From contig NC_002679.1 in NCBI RefSeq assembly GCF_000009625.1, positions 62,001 through 126,000 of the forward strand: a DNA stretch of 64,000 bases, given 5' to 3'. The position numbers were made by a program, and so were the translations under genes. The notes under the pieces were generated by a model. It was not told where the DNA came from. It was given only the letters and a program-made list of their open reading frames with translations, and made no database searches. The first letter of the stretch is position 1. Each line of letters begins with the position of its first letter. Shown in pieces: positions 7,907 to 18,218 of this stretch. The DNA comes from Mesorhizobium japonicum MAFF 303099. GTDB taxonomy: Bacteria; Pseudomonadota; Alphaproteobacteria; Rhizobiales; Rhizobiaceae.

Positions 7907-8218
7907 TCAAGACGGTGCCTTCGATCCATCCGGCACCGGCTCTTCCTCAGCCGTCGGCGGCTGCGGAAGCGACGCGTCCAACATGTTCATATACTCGGGG
8001 TCGGAACCAGCGTCACCGGTGATGAGCACAGGCGGAGAACGAACATCTTCAAGGAAAATCGGCCGGCGCGTCGCCTCAGAGATCACACCGTCCGCCTTCG
8101 CTTTCGCAATATCGCTCGTGATGGCGACCAGGTCGATGCCGCCCCAGATCGACTGTGGCCGCTTCACGAGCCCACGCTTCTGTTTGATCTCGACGACAAA
8201 GGGCCGCTGCTGCCTCAT
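7907..8218 (-). CDS. Conserved-looking hypothetical protein, 103 residues
   Basis: The product starts MRQQRPFVVEIKQKRGLVKRPQSIWGGIDL and continues through a charged helix (DIAKAKADG) to an acidic, proline-rich tail (QPPTAEEEPVPDG). The N-terminal strand followed by a basic loop and a Trp looks like a genuine small domain, and similar unnamed proteins occur in rhizobial accessory regions (recollection, not checked). The ribosome site is weak. Function unknown. Confidence 0.5.
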   Translation of the reverse strand: MRQQRPFVVEIKQKRGLVKRPQSIWGGIDLVAITSDIAKAKADGVISEATRRPIFLEDVRSPPVLITGDAGSDPEYMNMLDASLPQPPTAEEEPVPDGSKAPS

Positions 8219-8958
8219 AGTGTTCTCGGCGGGTTTCAGGGAAGTTGCGAACGTCGTCTAGGCTGGACGCAGGCCTTCGCCCACCCGCCCCAGCGCGTTC
8301 TCCAACGGTTTTCGAAGACGTTGCTGTCGTCCAAGCCACGACTGAAGTGGCTCACCGCCGGCGCCTGGGCCCAAGCTCCCGATCTCTTGTCCTGCTGTCA
8401 GCATGACCGCCATGACGATCATATCGCCCACGCAGCCGCCTTTATTGGGCCCATCGCGAAGTCGCAAAATATGCAGAATACAATGAAGATGGTCACCACC
8501 CTGGTCCATACTCCCATGTTCCCGAGTATGTCAGATGCGTCCAACACATTTTTGGAATCGGTGACGGGCGACCGATTCATGCTGCTGATGGACTAGAGCG
8601 TCAGCATGGCGGCCACAGCGGCCGATCGGCCACCCTTCGAGCTGCCGCTCGATCATATTGATCAACTGTCGGGCGGCCGGAAGTCACGGATGGGTTGCGG
8701 CCCGGCAACCGATCGCCGACTCGGTCGATCCGGAAGCCGAGCTTGGCGCCCATGCAGATTGCGAAGGAGGTAAGAAACCTGCCGTGACCTGAGACCCTGG
8801 CGCGTCCTAATTGCAAAGGTTTACGGTCACTCGAGGAAGGACTGACTGATGGCCGCTCGATAGGAGCGGGCGAGAACAAGGCTCAACCGGAACGCTGGAG
8901 TAAGCAGATTGCTGCAAGCCGGCGCGAACCCTGGGGGAAACCAAGCTGTTTGAAAGGG
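8219..8958. other. Stretch with no confident gene
   Basis: A minus-strand frame at 8258-8509 (83 residues, containing MIVMAVMLTAGQEIG) ends 40 bases before the preceding small gene and could be a short cotranscribed gene, but it has no clear ribosome site. The rest holds nothing recognisable. Confidence 0.3.
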
Positions 8959-8982
8959 AAGGCGGGGTTGGTTCCCCGCCTT
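8959..8982. terminator. Hairpin terminator downstream of the MucR-like gene
   Basis: AAGGCGGGG-TTGGTT-CCCCGCCTT is a perfect 9-bp stem with a 6-base loop. It lies 60 bases beyond the stop codon of the MucR-like gene and carries a T-run on the plus strand and a weaker one on the minus strand, so it may work in both directions. Confidence 0.65.
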
Positions 8983-9042
8983 TTCATATTCCGCGCAGAC
9001 TTTGTCTGTTGCGCGCGCCACAACGAACCTCGAGAGATAAAG

Positions 9043-9504
9043 TCAGGCTGCGGCTTTCTTGCGGGTCCGCTTGGCCAGCTCCGTTTCCGGCTCTTTCGGT
9101 TTGCGGCCGAGCCCCATCGTCTTGGCCAACGCCGAGCGCTCTGCGGCGTAATTCGGCGCGACCATCGGATAATCTCCCGATAGACCCCATTTGGCGCGAT
9201 ATTCGTCCGGCGTCAGCCCAAAATCGGTCGACAGATGGCGCTTTAGCGATTTGAATTTCTTTCCGTCCTCAAGGCAGATGATGTAGTCCGGGGTCACCGA
9301 CTTCTTGATCGGGACTGCAGGGTTAAGGACCACCGGCTCTTTTGCGGAGACGCTGCCGGCCGTGCCTTTCAGTGCTGTGTGCACTTGGCCGATCAGGGCA
9401 GGGAGTTCACCTATCGGGACCGGATTGTTGGAGACATAGGCTGAGACGACATCGGCGGTGAGCTCGATGAGAACGTCGATGTTGTTGTCGGCTTCTTCTG
9501 TCAT
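9043..9504 (-). CDS. MucR/Ros-family transcriptional regulator lacking the zinc ligands
   Basis: The 153-residue product starts at ATG 9504 behind GGAGAG. It has the full family layout: an N-terminal oligomerisation region (IDVLIELTADVVSAYVSNNPVP, GELPALIGQVHTAL), then the Ros DNA-binding domain (YIICLEDGKKFKSLKRHL) and the conserved tail LTPDEYRAKWGL...DYPMVAPNYAAERSALAKTMGLGR. In Ros the zinc is held by C-x2-C and H-x3-H. Here the second Cys is Asp and the last His is replaced (HLSTDFG). Mesorhizobium Ros homologues that fold without zinc have been described, so the protein is probably functional. Such proteins bind AT-rich sites and control exopolysaccharide and symbiosis genes. Confidence 0.92.
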   Translation of the reverse strand: MTEEADNNIDVLIELTADVVSAYVSNNPVPIGELPALIGQVHTALKGTAGSVSAKEPVVLNPAVPIKKSVTPDYIICLEDGKKFKSLKRHLSTDFGLTPDEYRAKWGLSGDYPMVAPNYAAERSALAKTMGLGRKPKEPETELAKRTRKKAAA

Positions 9505-10057
9505 GGAACTCTCCGGGTGGCTTGAAAGACAGCTGGCGAAGTGTCGCTACATAGTGGCGGTTGCTGTTGAAAGCAATAAAGCCCCGGCAAGACGTTTGCC
9601 ATGCTCGTCCTGCACCGTGGTCAATAGCGACGCATCCCGCCGTCTTGCTCGTGCTGATCCGACCGCGGTTGGAGCATCCATGCTCGATGTGATGAGGAGG
9701 CGATCCTGAAACGCTGCCAAGCCCGTTCTAGGATCTCTTCTATGCTGAAGATCGGAATAGTTCATTCGGGAGAATTCATGTCCGGCGCGCTCGACAATGG
9801 CTGCCCCGAGAGCAGAGCTGGCCGCCTGTAAAGCAGCAGGATCGAACTCACAATGATCTGGGATCTGGTCGAGACGATTGAACAAGCATGTCGGGCGCCA
9901 AGGCGCGTGCTCACGGGGAGAGGCCCGGTGCCCAGCATCTGGAAGAGCCGGCGGCTGGCGCGTTCAGCTTCATCCTCGACCAGGCTTCGCCCCGACGACC
10001 TGCACCGCGACATTGACGGAAAGGGGAGGGGGAAGACGCCTCTGGCCAATCGTCGCC
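9505..10057. other. Stretch with no confident gene
   Basis: A minus-strand frame at 9547-9885 begins MFNRLDQIPDHCEFDPAALQAASSALG and might be the remnant of a small gene, but its second half is Arg/Thr-rich and it lacks a clear ribosome site. Nothing else is recognised. Confidence 0.3.
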
Positions 10058-10089
10058 AAAAAAAGCCCGCCGGAAACGAACCGGCGGGC
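10058..10089 (-). terminator. Terminator of ald
   Basis: On the minus strand GCCCGCCGG-TTCGTTT-CCGGCGGGC forms a perfect 9-bp stem followed by a run of seven Ts (10064-10058), 32 bases after the ald stop codon. A strong Rho-independent terminator. Confidence 0.88.
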
Positions 10090-10120
10090 AACAACAGCAA
10101 GTTGACTTTTTCTGGGTGTA

Positions 10121-11236
10121 TCAGGCGGCCAGAACAGCTTTCGGCTCGACCAGTTCGTAGCCCAGCGCTTCGGCCACCGCACGATTCGTGATCTTGCCCT
10201 TGTGGACATTGAGGCCGTTGCGCAAATGATGGTCGTCGACCAGCGCCTTGAGGCCTTTGTCGGCAAGCTGCAGGCCGTAGTGCAGCGTCGCATTGTTCAG
10301 CGCATGGGCCGAGGTGACCGGCACAGCGCCTGGCATGTTGGCGACGCAATAGTGGATGACGCCGTCGACCTCGTAGGTGGGCTCGGCGTGAGTCGTCGCA
10401 TGCGAGGTCTCGAAGCAACCGCCCTGGTCGATGGCGACGTCGACCAGCACCGAGCCCTTCTTCATGCCGGACAGCATTTCGCGGGTGACGAGCTTGGGTG
10501 CGGCAGCACCCGGGATCAACACGGCGCCGACGACGATGTCGGCCGAGAAGCATTCTTCCTCGAGCGCCTCGACGGTCGAATAGCGGGTGTGGACGCGGCC
10601 GGCGAAGAGGTCGTCGAGCTGGCGCAGACGCGGGATCGAGCGGTCGATGATGGTGACGTCGGCGCCAAGACCGGCGGCCATGCGGGCCGCGTGGAGACCA
10701 ACGACGCCACCACCGAGCACGGTGACCTTGCCGGGCAGCACGCCGGGCACGCCGCCGAGCAGCACGCCGCGGCCGCCATTGGCCTTCTGCAGCGCCGTCG
10801 CACCGGCCTGGATCGACAGGCGGCCGGCGACTTCCGACATCGGCGCGAGCAGCGGCAGGCCGCCGCGATCGTCGGTCACGGTCTCGTAGGCGATCGCCGT
10901 AACGCCCGAAGCGAGCAGCCCCTTGGTCTGTTCCGGATCCGGAGCCAGGTGAAGATAGGTGTACAGGATTTGGCCGTCACGCAGCTGCACCCACTCATTG
11001 GGCTGCGGCTCCTTGACCTTGACGATCATGTCCGACTTGGCGAACACGTCGGCGGCGGTCTTGGCGATGGTGGCGCCGGCAGCGCGATAGGCGTTGTCAT
11101 CGGCGCCGATGCCGGCGCCGGCACCGGTCTCGACCAGCACTTCGTGGCCATGCGCCACATATTCGCGGACCGAGCCGGGCGTGAGGCCGACGCGATATTC
11201 GTGGTTCTTGATTTCTTTGGGGCAACCGACACGCAT
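10121..11236 (-). CDS. ald: Alanine dehydrogenase
   Basis: The enzyme interconverts L-alanine and pyruvate plus ammonia with NAD. The 371-residue product has the family length and motifs: [21 protein letters not shown] at the N-terminus with the pyruvate-binding Arg and a Lys in KVKEPQ, the catalytic His in YTYLHLA, and the Rossmann nucleotide loop [28 protein letters not shown] near residue 170. AGGAGA precedes the ATG. It is monocistronic with its own terminator. Rhizobial ald genes usually stand next to a divergent Lrp-type activator; here only a decayed piece of one remains (11388-11547), so control must come from elsewhere. In bacteroids this enzyme has been linked to alanine metabolism and export. 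Confidence 0.96.
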   Translation of the reverse strand: MRVGCPKEIKNHEYRVGLTPGSVREYVAHGHEVLVETGAGAGIGADDNAYRAAGATIAKTAADVFAKSDMIVKVKEPQPNEWVQLRDGQILYTYLHLAPDPEQTKGLLASGVTAIAYETVTDDRGGLPLLAPMSEVAGRLSIQAGATALQKANGGRGVLLGGVPGVLPGKVTVLGGGVVGLHAARMAAGLGADVTIIDRSIPRLRQLDDLFAGRVHTRYSTVEALEEECFSADIVVGAVLIPGAAAPKLVTREMLSGMKKGSVLVDVAIDQGGCFETSHATTHAEPTYEVDGVIHYCVANMPGAVPVTSAHALNNATLHYGLQLADKGLKALVDDHHLRNGLNVHKGKITNRAVAEALGYELVEPKAVLAA

Positions 11237-11387
11237 TGTCTTCTCCTGATCCGGGCCCTTTTGGGCTCACTCCCTGTATGGTCGGAGTGAACCACGAATC
11301 GGTGCGCAGGTGTTTGCGAATGCGCTTGCGCGGACAGGCTTGTTTCGATAATCGTTGCGCGAACGAGTAAGCAATTCGCAGGATTCA

Positions 11388-11547
11388 CGAAAACTGCCGC
11401 TCGACACGATTGATATCGCCATTCTTGAGACTTTGCAGAAGGATGGCAGGATATCGAAACGATGCTCGCCGGATCCAGTCCGGCTTGAACCATTGCTCTG
11501 CATGACGGCTTGACAAGACGAGCGGGGCGATCGTGACGCGCTGCTGA
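11388..11547 (+). pseudogene. Relic of an Lrp/AsnC-type regulator (aldR-like), divergent from ald
   Basis: The plus-strand frame from 11388 reads RKLPLDTIDIAILETLQKDGRIS, the hallmark N-terminal helix of Lrp/AsnC proteins. It then runs into frameshifts and stops. A second frame at 11521 gives SGAIVTRC, matching the recognition-helix/linker border of the family (xxGaIxxy). The remainder of the gene, including the ligand-binding domain, cannot be found. Position and orientation are those of the usual ald activator. Confidence 0.65.
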
Positions 11548-11688
11548 AAAAACGCGGGTTGCCGACGATGTCTTGTTGCCCACTGGTCGCGATCTGTTTG
11601 CGCCGCCGCGATTAGATTGACTGAAGGACCGCCACTGTCGTCCGGCCGCATCCATCTGCAGCCCCTCTGCGCCAGCGTTTCACAGACG

Positions 11689-11729
11689 AAAAACCCGCCG
11701 CTCCTGAGGGCAAGAGCGGCGGGCTTTTT
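11689..11729. terminator. Bidirectional hairpin terminator
   Basis: CCCGCCGCTC (11694-11703) pairs with GAGCGGCGGG (11714-11723), with five As before and five Ts after. It would end plus-strand transcripts coming from the former regulator gene and also works on the minus strand. Confidence 0.8.
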
Positions 11730-12002
11730 GCAGAGCTACTCGAACTGAATACGCGTTCCCATTCACATTAGCTGCGGATAATTAAGGCCGCATTAACATG
11801 CAAAATTCGGGCATCTAAATCGATCCGAATGCCAAGTTGCTGCGGGCTCGGAGGTTCCGAGCCGAAATCGCTGTTCCCGTCCAATCCATAAAGCGTCAAC
11901 TAACAGAAAATCCGCGCTTGACGTTACGTAAGCTGTCGTGTTTTTCGCTGTGCGGGGAACGACTTCCAGTCTCGGTCCGGGCGACGAAAATGAGGGGCAG
12001 CA

Positions 12003-12188
12003 ATGGTGGCTGGCGAACCAAACGACGTGCGCGTCAAGTGTTGCGGTGGGGGATGGGCCGTCCATATTGTTGAGGACGGCAAACTGACAGTTCTTCGGTT
12101 CAAGACACAGCCTCCCGCCGAGAATTTCGCCGATGAGCAACGAGCCAGGCTCGGCCTCGCTAGCAGGCCACCGATTGACGAACGCTGA
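12003..12188 (+). CDS. Small conserved-type hypothetical protein, 61 residues
   Basis: ATG at 12003 follows GAGGGG with a 5-base gap. The product contains a compact beta-rich motif (VRVKCCGGGWAVHIVEDGKLTVLRFKT) and a C-terminal helix (AENFADEQRARLGLAS). Unnamed rhizobial proteins with the W-x-V...A-E-x-F-A...E-R-x-R-L-G-L pattern are familiar (recollection). Function unknown. It is followed after 29 bases by another small gene on the same strand. Confidence 0.6.
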   Translation: MVAGEPNDVRVKCCGGGWAVHIVEDGKLTVLRFKTQPPAENFADEQRARLGLASRPPIDER

Positions 12189-12217
12189 TATCTTCATCGG
12201 ATTTAGGGAGACGTCGG

Positions 12218-12466
12218 ATGGCTAGTGAGCCTTTGGCGCCGGCGGGAGAAACACATCGCCGAAGGGCCATTTCAATGCTGCTTGCGGCCGTTTGGCCGGC
12301 CATATTTGCGATGATGGTTGGCACCGCTGCCGACGCGGAAGACGACTATGTGGCCTGCTTGATCGACCCGGCGGCAAAAATCATGAAGAGCCAGGTCGTC
12401 AAGGACCCGGCCGCAGCGCTGGAAAAAGCAGCAAGAATTTGCAAGCCGCCACCGCAGGTAACCTGA
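12218..12466 (+). CDS. Small exported protein, 82 residues
   Basis: The start at 12218 follows GGAGA (spacing about 8). Residues 14-40 (RRRAISMLLAAVWPAIFAMMVGTAADA) form a signal peptide with a plausible cleavage after ADA. The mature part, about 42 residues, has one Cys near each end (YVACLIDPAAKIM...ARICKPPP), suggesting one disulfide in the periplasm and a helical hairpin. No family recognised. It may be cotranscribed with the gene at 12003. Confidence 0.55.
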   Translation: MASEPLAPAGETHRRRAISMLLAAVWPAIFAMMVGTAADAEDDYVACLIDPAAKIMKSQVVKDPAAALEKAARICKPPPQVT

Positions 12467-12687
12467 AACAGGGGTCGAACACGCAAAATACATTGAGTCG
12501 CGTCGCTGTTCGAGCATCATGGAGATGCGAGACATTGCGCCATCTCATGAAAGCCCGCCGTGCCGAAAGGCTACCGGACTCCTTTCGAAGCCGGAGTGTC
12601 AGCGGCTACGGCAGGTTTTAGATCCCCTCTTCAGCGCCGAACAAGTTGCAACGGGGGAGAGGCCGTCACACATATGCGGAGCGCAAG

Positions 12688-13140
12688 TCACGCGCCAGAG
12701 ACCAGGGCGGGAATGGCCAAAGCCTCATCCGCCTCATCAAGGATGGAGAAACAGTATCGGCCATCTGGGTCGAGATCGACCGAGTAGCTCAGGCGGTCGA
12801 GTATGTTGTTATCCTGGTCGAACGTGACGATCCGCGGCTTCAGCGAGGTAATGTGCGCTTCGTCCAGATAGATGGAGTTGCAGACAATGATCTGGTCGCC
12901 GGGCTGGCAGGTGCGGGCAGCTGCTCCGTTTAGAATACAGCATCGTGAGCCGCGCTCGCCGAGGATGACATAGGTCGAAATCCGCGCACCGGAATTCTTG
13001 TTCCAAATCTCCACGAATTCCATGGGCAGGATCCCTGCTTCTTCGCAGTGGTCTGGGTCGAGCGTTATCGAACCATGGTAATCGAGGTTTGCTTCGGTGA
13101 CGTGGATGCCGTGCAGCTTGCCGGCGACTATTTTGCGCAT
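12688..13140 (-). CDS. panD: Aspartate 1-decarboxylase
   Basis: PanD converts L-aspartate to beta-alanine for pantothenate and coenzyme A. The proenzyme starts MRKIVAGKLHGIHVTEANLDYHGS; the self-cleavage site is the Gly-Ser in YHGSITLD, where Ser becomes the pyruvoyl group. The conserved Lys, Tyr and NGAAAR segments follow. The protein has 150 residues against about 126 in E. coli, because of a C-terminal extension. It is the last gene of the minus-strand block, 57 bases after bioZ, and is probably cotranscribed with it. I see no clear terminator after it. panBC are not in the window. Confidence 0.95.
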   Translation of the reverse strand: MRKIVAGKLHGIHVTEANLDYHGSITLDPDHCEEAGILPMEFVEIWNKNSGARISTYVILGERGSRCCILNGAAARTCQPGDQIIVCNSIYLDEAHITSLKPRIVTFDQDNNILDRLSYSVDLDPDGRYCFSILDEADEALAIPALVSGA

Positions 13141-13197
13141 TGGTTTTGTTGTCCCTATTCATCATGCAAGGTTAATCTTGGCAGCGGGTCGCCCCCG

Positions 13198-14181
13198 CTA
13201 GATTCCGACGACGAGAGCGCCGCCGCTGAGACCGGCACCCGCGGCTGCCAGAAGAATCTTCTCGCCAGACCGGAACGGTTCCGTCTGGTTGGCCAGCGAG
13301 AGCGACAGCGGGATCGTCGCGGCGGAAGAGTTGCCATAGTTGGCGATCGTCTTGACGATTGCCTGATCCGCTATGCCCAGGCTCCTGCCGACCGCATCGA
13401 AAATGCGGCTATTCGCCTGATGCGGCACGAACCGATCGATGTCTTGCGGCCGCATTCGCGCTGCGGCGAGCGCGTCCTGCGAGCAGGCGGTCATCATCTC
13501 AACAGCCTTGCTGAACACTTCGCGGCCGTCAGTGATCGTCATCCTGGTCTGCGCGAGGTCGAGGTCGCTATGAAACGGCGTGTTGCTTCCTCCAGCGGGT
13601 ATCTGGATAAGCCCGTAGCGCGAGCCGTCGGAATCCACCGATGCGCCGAGGATGCCCCGCTCGGGATCCTCGCAAGGACCAATCACCAGGGCGCCGGCAG
13701 CGTCGGCAAACAGAACCGCGCTGGCTCGCTCGGCCGGGTTGATGCGGCGGCTGAGGATGTTGGCGGCAATGACCAACGCTGGTTTGCCGTGCAGGCGGGT
13801 GAACCCGTCGGCAAACATCAGCGCATAGATGAAGCCAGCGCAGGCGGCGGTCAGATCGACCGCCCCTGCGCGACCAACGCCGAGATTGTGCGCGACCAGG
13901 GGTGCACTGGGCGGCAGAAGGTGGTCGGGTGTCGAGGTGGCAAGCAACAGCAGACCGATGTCGCTTTGGTCAATACCGGCGTTCGCCAGCGCCATGTCGC
14001 CGGCTTGCGCGGCAAGGCCCGACAGCGTGTCTTCGTCCGTTGCCCAGAAGCGCGAACGAATTCCGGTACGCCGCTCGATCCAGCCCGGCTCGAGGCCGAG
14101 ATTGTTCTCGATCTCGGCATTCTCCACTTTGCGCCCGGGCGCATGATGGCCGAACCCGAGAATGCGCGACGACTTGCTCAT
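13198..14181 (-). CDS. bioZ: BioZ, 3-ketoacyl-ACP synthase III-like pimelate-forming enzyme
   Basis: BioZ is a FabH homologue that condenses a glutaryl thioester with malonyl-ACP to make the 5-ketopimeloyl-ACP precursor of biotin in alphaproteobacteria lacking BioC/BioH. The 327-residue product has the KAS III triad: Cys114 in DLTAACAGF, His in FVPHQANSR and Asn in [13 protein letters not shown]. The identity as BioZ rather than FabH rests on context, because it is locked into bioBFDA with a 4-base ATGA overlap with bioA. It was first described from a Mesorhizobium island. No bioC, bioH or bioW is present here. Confidence 0.93.
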   Translation of the reverse strand: MSKSSRILGFGHHAPGRKVENAEIENNLGLEPGWIERRTGIRSRFWATDEDTLSGLAAQAGDMALANAGIDQSDIGLLLLATSTPDHLLPPSAPLVAHNLGVGRAGAVDLTAACAGFIYALMFADGFTRLHGKPALVIAANILSRRINPAERASAVLFADAAGALVIGPCEDPERGILGASVDSDGSRYGLIQIPAGGSNTPFHSDLDLAQTRMTITDGREVFSKAVEMMTACSQDALAAARMRPQDIDRFVPHQANSRIFDAVGRSLGIADQAIVKTIANYGNSSAATIPLSLSLANQTEPFRSGEKILLAAAGAGLSGGALVVGI

Positions 14182-15455
14182 GGCCTAGACCCGAAGCGTT
14201 CGGCGGCCTCCTCGATGGCGTCATAGAGTCCGTCGAGTTCGTCGCCGGTGATGCAATAGGGCGGCATGAGATCGAGCACGTTGCCGAGCGGACGCACGAG
14301 CAGTCCGCGCTCAAGGAAAAAAGCGCGCAGCTTCGGCCCGATGTCGGCCAGATAGCCGGCGGAGCTCGTGCGCAGATCGAGGGCTGCGATCGTGCCGGTA
14401 ACCCGGCTGTCGGTGAAGCGAGGGTTGTCGCCAAAGCGCCGAAGCCCGGCGGCCTGCATCGCACTCAACGCCGCGATCCGCTCGGCCACCGGCTCGTCCC
14501 GCCAGATCTCGACATTGGCAAGTGCTGCCCCGCAGGCAATCGGATTGGCGGTGTAGGAACTCGAGTGGAAAAATGTCTTCTTCCGGTCCTCGGAATAATG
14601 AGCCTGGAAGATCGCATCGGTGGCAAGCGTTGCGGCCAGCGGGATGGTGCCGCCGGTCAAGCCTTTCGAGGTGCACAGGATATCTGGAGAAATCGATGCC
14701 TGCTCGCAGGCGAACATGGTTCCGGTGCGCCCCCAGCCGGTCATCACCTCGTCGGTGATCAGCAACGTGCCAGAGGCCTCAGTGATTTTCTTCAATTCGG
14801 CCAGAACCCAGGCCGGATACATCTGCATGCCTCCGGCGCCAAGCACGAGCGGCTCGACGATCAGCGCGGCGGCACGCCGGTCGCGGGAGACTGCCTCGAA
14901 CCGATCCAGCGTCTCCTGCTCTTGCCCGGCGGCAGGGAAGGGGATGGTGTCGACCTCGAACAGCAAGGGTTCGTAGGCGGCGTTGAACACACCGCGGGCG
15001 CCGACGCTCATCGTGCCGATGGTGTCGCCATGATAGCTGTGCTCCATGACGACGATGCGCGAGCGCGGCGCGCCGATGTTGCGGAAATAGCCGAGCGCCA
15101 TCTTCAGCGCGACCTCGACGGAGGTCGAGCCGCTGTCTGAATAGAACACCCAGTCAAGGCCGGCGGGAGCAAGGCCGACAAGTGCCCTGGCCAGACGTTC
15201 CGCCGGCTCGTGCGTGAAGCCGGCGAAGATGATCTGGTCGAGGCTCGCCGCGGTCGTCTCGATGGCCTTGATGATGCGGGGATGGCGGTGGCAGTGGGTA
15301 ACGACCCACCAGGAGGAGATGGCATCCAGGATGCGCGTGCCGTCGGCCTTGTGGAGGTAGGCGCCTTCCGTCCGGGCGATTTCAGGGATGGCGAGCTCGA
15401 GCGCGTGCTGGGTGAAGGGATGCCAGACGGGGGACATCAGTGATCTCCCGGACAC
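14178..15455 (-). CDS. bioA: Adenosylmethionine-8-amino-7-oxononanoate aminotransferase
   Basis: BioA transfers the amino group of S-adenosylmethionine to KAPA, giving DAPA. The 425-residue product is a class-III aminotransferase: WHPFTQH at the N-terminus and [14 protein letters not shown] (Trp pair near the substrate pocket) are typical of BioA. The PLP-binding Lys is in [17 protein letters not shown], and the Asp of the cofactor site is in [15 protein letters not shown]. Its start overlaps bioD by 19 bases and its stop overlaps bioZ, so translation is coupled. Confidence 0.96.
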   Translation of the reverse strand: MSGRSLMSPVWHPFTQHALELAIPEIARTEGAYLHKADGTRILDAISSWWVVTHCHRHPRIIKAIETTAASLDQIIFAGFTHEPAERLARALVGLAPAGLDWVFYSDSGSTSVEVALKMALGYFRNIGAPRSRIVVMEHSYHGDTIGTMSVGARGVFNAAYEPLLFEVDTIPFPAAGQEQETLDRFEAVSRDRRAAALIVEPLVLGAGGMQMYPAWVLAELKKITEASGTLLITDEVMTGWGRTGTMFACEQASISPDILCTSKGLTGGTIPLAATLATDAIFQAHYSEDRKKTFFHSSSYTANPIACGAALANVEIWRDEPVAERIAALSAMQAAGLRRFGDNPRFTDSRVTGTIAALDLRTSSAGYLADIGPKLRAFFLERGLLVRPLGNVLDLMPPYCITGDELDGLYDAIEEAAERFGSRP

Positions 15456-16087
15456 GAGGCGAAGGCAAATCCGGCAATCATTGCCGCTCTTAACGTTTTG
15501 TCCGTCAGCGGATCGAGATAGGGCAACCTGCCAAGCTGCGGTACCCCACCCATTTCCACGATTGTCCGTTGCGTATCGACCATCTCATCACCGATGAAAG
15601 CGATTCCTGCCAGGGGGATGGAGCGAGCGCGCAGGGCCTCGATCGACAGCAGGGTGTGGTTGATTGTGCCGAGGGTGGTGCGGGCGCACAGAATGACCGG
15701 CAGCTGCCACTCAGCGAAGATGTCGATGAACCTTGTCTTTCGATTGAGCGGCACCATCAGGCCGCCCGCGCCTTCGATGACGAGTGGTGTTGGCAGGAGG
15801 GGAAAAGAAAGATCGGCAGCTTTGATCGCAACACCGTCGATCTCGGCCGAACGATGCGGCGAAAGCGGGCTCTGCAAGCGGTAGGCTTCCGGCAGCACGC
15901 GCCCGGCGGGCAAGCCGGAAAGCCGGGCAACGACCTCGCTGTCGGTTTCCTCGTCGAGGCCCGATTGCACCGGCTTCCAGTAGAAGCCGTCGAGCAGGCC
16001 GGCCAATCCCGCCGAAAACACCGTTTTGCCGATGCCGGTATCGGTTCCGGCGACGACAACGCGCTTGGTCATGTCGCCTCCGGTCAT
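15437..16087 (-). CDS. bioD: Dethiobiotin synthetase
   Basis: BioD closes the ureido ring of dethiobiotin from DAPA, CO2 and ATP. The 216-residue product starts [28 protein letters not shown] with the P-loop GTDTGIGKT. The substrate Lys is in FYWKPVQSG, and [13 protein letters not shown] follows at the expected place. MTKRVVV may be the true start, since the first five residues are dispensable. The gene overlaps bioF (4 bases) and bioA. Confidence 0.95.
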   Translation of the reverse strand: MTGGDMTKRVVVAGTDTGIGKTVFSAGLAGLLDGFYWKPVQSGLDEETDSEVVARLSGLPAGRVLPEAYRLQSPLSPHRSAEIDGVAIKAADLSFPLLPTPLVIEGAGGLMVPLNRKTRFIDIFAEWQLPVILCARTTLGTINHTLLSIEALRARSIPLAGIAFIGDEMVDTQRTIVEMGGVPQLGRLPYLDPLTDKTLRAAMIAGFAFASCPGDH

Positions 16088-17223
16088 GTTTGGGCCAACA
16101 CTTCGACGAGCGCCTCGATCATGGCCGAAATGGCGGCTTCGTCGACGTTGAGCGTCAGCGAGATGCGCAGGCGCGAGGAGCCTTCCGGCACGGTCGGCGG
16201 ACGAATGCCGCGTATGTCGAAGCCGCGCGCCTGCAGTGCGGCCGCCAGCGCCATGGTGCGCCTGTTGTCGCCAACGATGACCGGGAGAATCTGCGAACCG
16301 CTGGCCGCAACGCCGCAGCGTTTCATCAGTTCCTGGGCGGCAAAGCTCACCAGGTCGGCCAGACGGTCGCGGCGATCAGGCTCCTCCTGCAGGACAGCGA
16401 GCGCTTCCTGGGCCGCGACGGCCATTAACGGCGATGGCGCCGTTGCATAGATAAATGGCCGGCATCGGTTGACAAGATAGTCGCACAGCGTTCGCGGTCC
16501 GGTTACGAGCGCGCCGGACGCTCCAAGAGCCTTGCCGCATGTATGCAGCGTCACCACATTCTCGCGTCCCTCGAACGCGGCGGCAAGGCCGCGCCCATTC
16601 GGCCCGTAGACGCCGGTGGCATGCGCTTCATCGATGAGCAAGAACCCGTCATGGCGATCGGCCAGCACCATGAGGTCTTTGAGCGGTGCGCGGTCGCCAT
16701 CCATACTGTACAGGCTTTCGACACCGATCCACACGTGCCCAACACCGCCGGATTGGCGCCACTCCTCGATGACGCTTGCAAAAGCGTCCGCATCATTGTG
16801 AGCCGCGACGGCAATTTGCGCCCGGCCAGCACGGGCGCCTTCATGGGCGCTGGCATGCACAAGTTCGTCGAGGACGAGAAGATCGCCTTTCTGCGGCAGT
16901 GTTGTGAGAAGAGCGAAATTGGCGATATAACCGCCGCCGAAAAACAGGGCGCGCTCGGCACGGAAGAACGCCGCTGCGTTTGCCTCAAGCGCCTCATGTT
17001 CGGGCGCATTGCCTCGGAGCAGTCGCGAACCGCTTGCTCCGACTGGCGTGCCACGAGCAAGCGCTGCGCTGATGGCATTGGCTAGCCTCTGTGATCTGGC
17101 AAGCCCGAGATAGTCGTTCGACGAGAAGTCGAGGCCGGCGCGCGGCGACAGCGTCCGCAGCCGGTCGTTGCGCGCCAGTCCGCGCAAGGTCGCGTCATAG
17201 CGGGCGAGGGGCCTTGCGCTCAT
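16084..17223 (-). CDS. bioF: 8-amino-7-oxononanoate synthase
   Basis: BioF joins pimeloyl-ACP (or CoA) and L-alanine to KAPA with PLP. The 379-residue protein has [10 protein letters not shown], the glycine-rich [12 protein letters not shown], the aspartate of [13 protein letters not shown] and the PLP Lys in [18 protein letters not shown]. The start codon overlaps the bioB stop by one base (TAATG). Nothing unusual was seen in the frame. Confidence 0.96.
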   Translation of the reverse strand: MSARPLARYDATLRGLARNDRLRTLSPRAGLDFSSNDYLGLARSQRLANAISAALARGTPVGASGSRLLRGNAPEHEALEANAAAFFRAERALFFGGGYIANFALLTTLPQKGDLLVLDELVHASAHEGARAGRAQIAVAAHNDADAFASVIEEWRQSGGVGHVWIGVESLYSMDGDRAPLKDLMVLADRHDGFLLIDEAHATGVYGPNGRGLAAAFEGRENVVTLHTCGKALGASGALVTGPRTLCDYLVNRCRPFIYATAPSPLMAVAAQEALAVLQEEPDRRDRLADLVSFAAQELMKRCGVAASGSQILPVIVGDNRRTMALAAALQARGFDIRGIRPPTVPEGSSRLRISLTLNVDEAAISAMIEALVEVLAQT

Positions 17224-18218
17224 TATGTTTCACGTTCCATGCGCTGGATGCCGAGACGCCGGAACAGCGCGGTATCTTCGTCCTCGCCGGGATTGTCCGC
17301 CGTCAGCAGCGTGTCGCCGACGAAGATCGAGTTGGCGCCGGCAAAGAAGCACAGCGCCTGCATCTCGTCGGTCATGGCGGTGCGGCCGGCCGAAAGGCGC
17401 ACATGCGATTTCGGCATCATGATGCGTGCCAGCGCGATCACGCGCACGAATTCGATCGGCTCGATCGGCCTGGTTTCGGCAAGCGGGGTGCCTTCGATCG
17501 GGATCAGCATGTTGATCGGAACGCTTTGCGGATGCTCCGGCAGATTGGCCAGTGTCACCAGCATGTCGATCCGGTCCACCGGCTCTTCGCCCATGCCGAC
17601 AATGCCGCCGCAACAGACCTTGATGCCGGATTGGCGAACCTGTTCGAGCGTATCGAGCCGGTCGGCAAAGCTGCGCGTGCTGATGATCTCGCTATAGTAG
17701 CGTTCCGACGTATCGATGTTGTGGTTGTAATAATCGAGACCAGCCTGTTTCAGTTGCTGCGCCTGGCCGAGATCGAGCATGCCGAGTGTCATGCAGGTTT
17801 CCATGCCCAGCGCCTTGACGCCTTCGACCATCGCCACGACCGCATCCATGTCGCGCGGCTTGGGATTTCGCCAGGCAGCACCCATGCAATAGCGGGTGGC
17901 GCCGGCATCGCGCGCCTTGGTTGCCTCGGCGATGACGCGCCTGACCTCCATCAGCTTCGACGCCTTCAGGCCGGTTTCGTGATGCGCCGACTGGCTGCAA
18001 TAGCCGCAATCCTCCGGACATCCGCCTGTCTTGATGCTCAAGAGCCGGCTGAGCTGGACCTTGTTGGGATCGAAATTCTGGCGGTGCACGGTGTGCGCCA
18101 GGAACAGCAGATTGTTGAAGGGAGCGTCGTGAAGCGCCTGAGCCTTATCCAGGGTCCACATCACACCATCGTCGCATTGCGCCTGTGGCATTGTCTTCGT
18201 CGAATTCGATACGTGCAT
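17223..18218 (-). CDS. bioB: Biotin synthase
   Basis: BioB is the radical-SAM enzyme that inserts sulfur into dethiobiotin. The 331-residue product has the [4Fe-4S] motif C67-x3-C71-x2-C74 ([13 protein letters not shown]), and the further conserved Cys and Arg residues of the auxiliary cluster are in [22 protein letters not shown] and RLSAGR. GGACAGGG precedes the ATG at 18218. About 100 bases separate it from nadC upstream, the only sizeable gap in the block; I see no BioR box (TTATCTATAA-like) there. bioB is therefore probably read from the nad promoter or a weak local one. Confidence 0.97.
   Translation of the reverse strand: MHVSNSTKTMPQAQCDDGVMWTLDKAQALHDAPFNNLLFLAHTVHRQNFDPNKVQLSRLLSIKTGGCPEDCGYCSQSAHHETGLKASKLMEVRRVIAEATKARDAGATRYCMGAAWRNPKPRDMDAVVAMVEGVKALGMETCMTLGMLDLGQAQQLKQAGLDYYNHNIDTSERYYSEIISTRSFADRLDTLEQVRQSGIKVCCGGIVGMGEEPVDRIDMLVTLANLPEHPQSVPINMLIPIEGTPLAETRPIEPIEFVRVIALARIMMPKSHVRLSAGRTAMTDEMQALCFFAGANSIFVGDTLLTADNPGEDEDTALFRRLGIQRMERET

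Noticed and set aside
10202..11290. Long plus-strand open frame opposite ald
   Set aside because: It is a shadow of the ald gene in GC-rich DNA; the minus strand carries all family motifs.
13048..15140. Long plus-strand frames opposite bioZ and bioA
   Set aside because: Antisense shadows; composition is Gly/Arg/Ala-rich without motifs.
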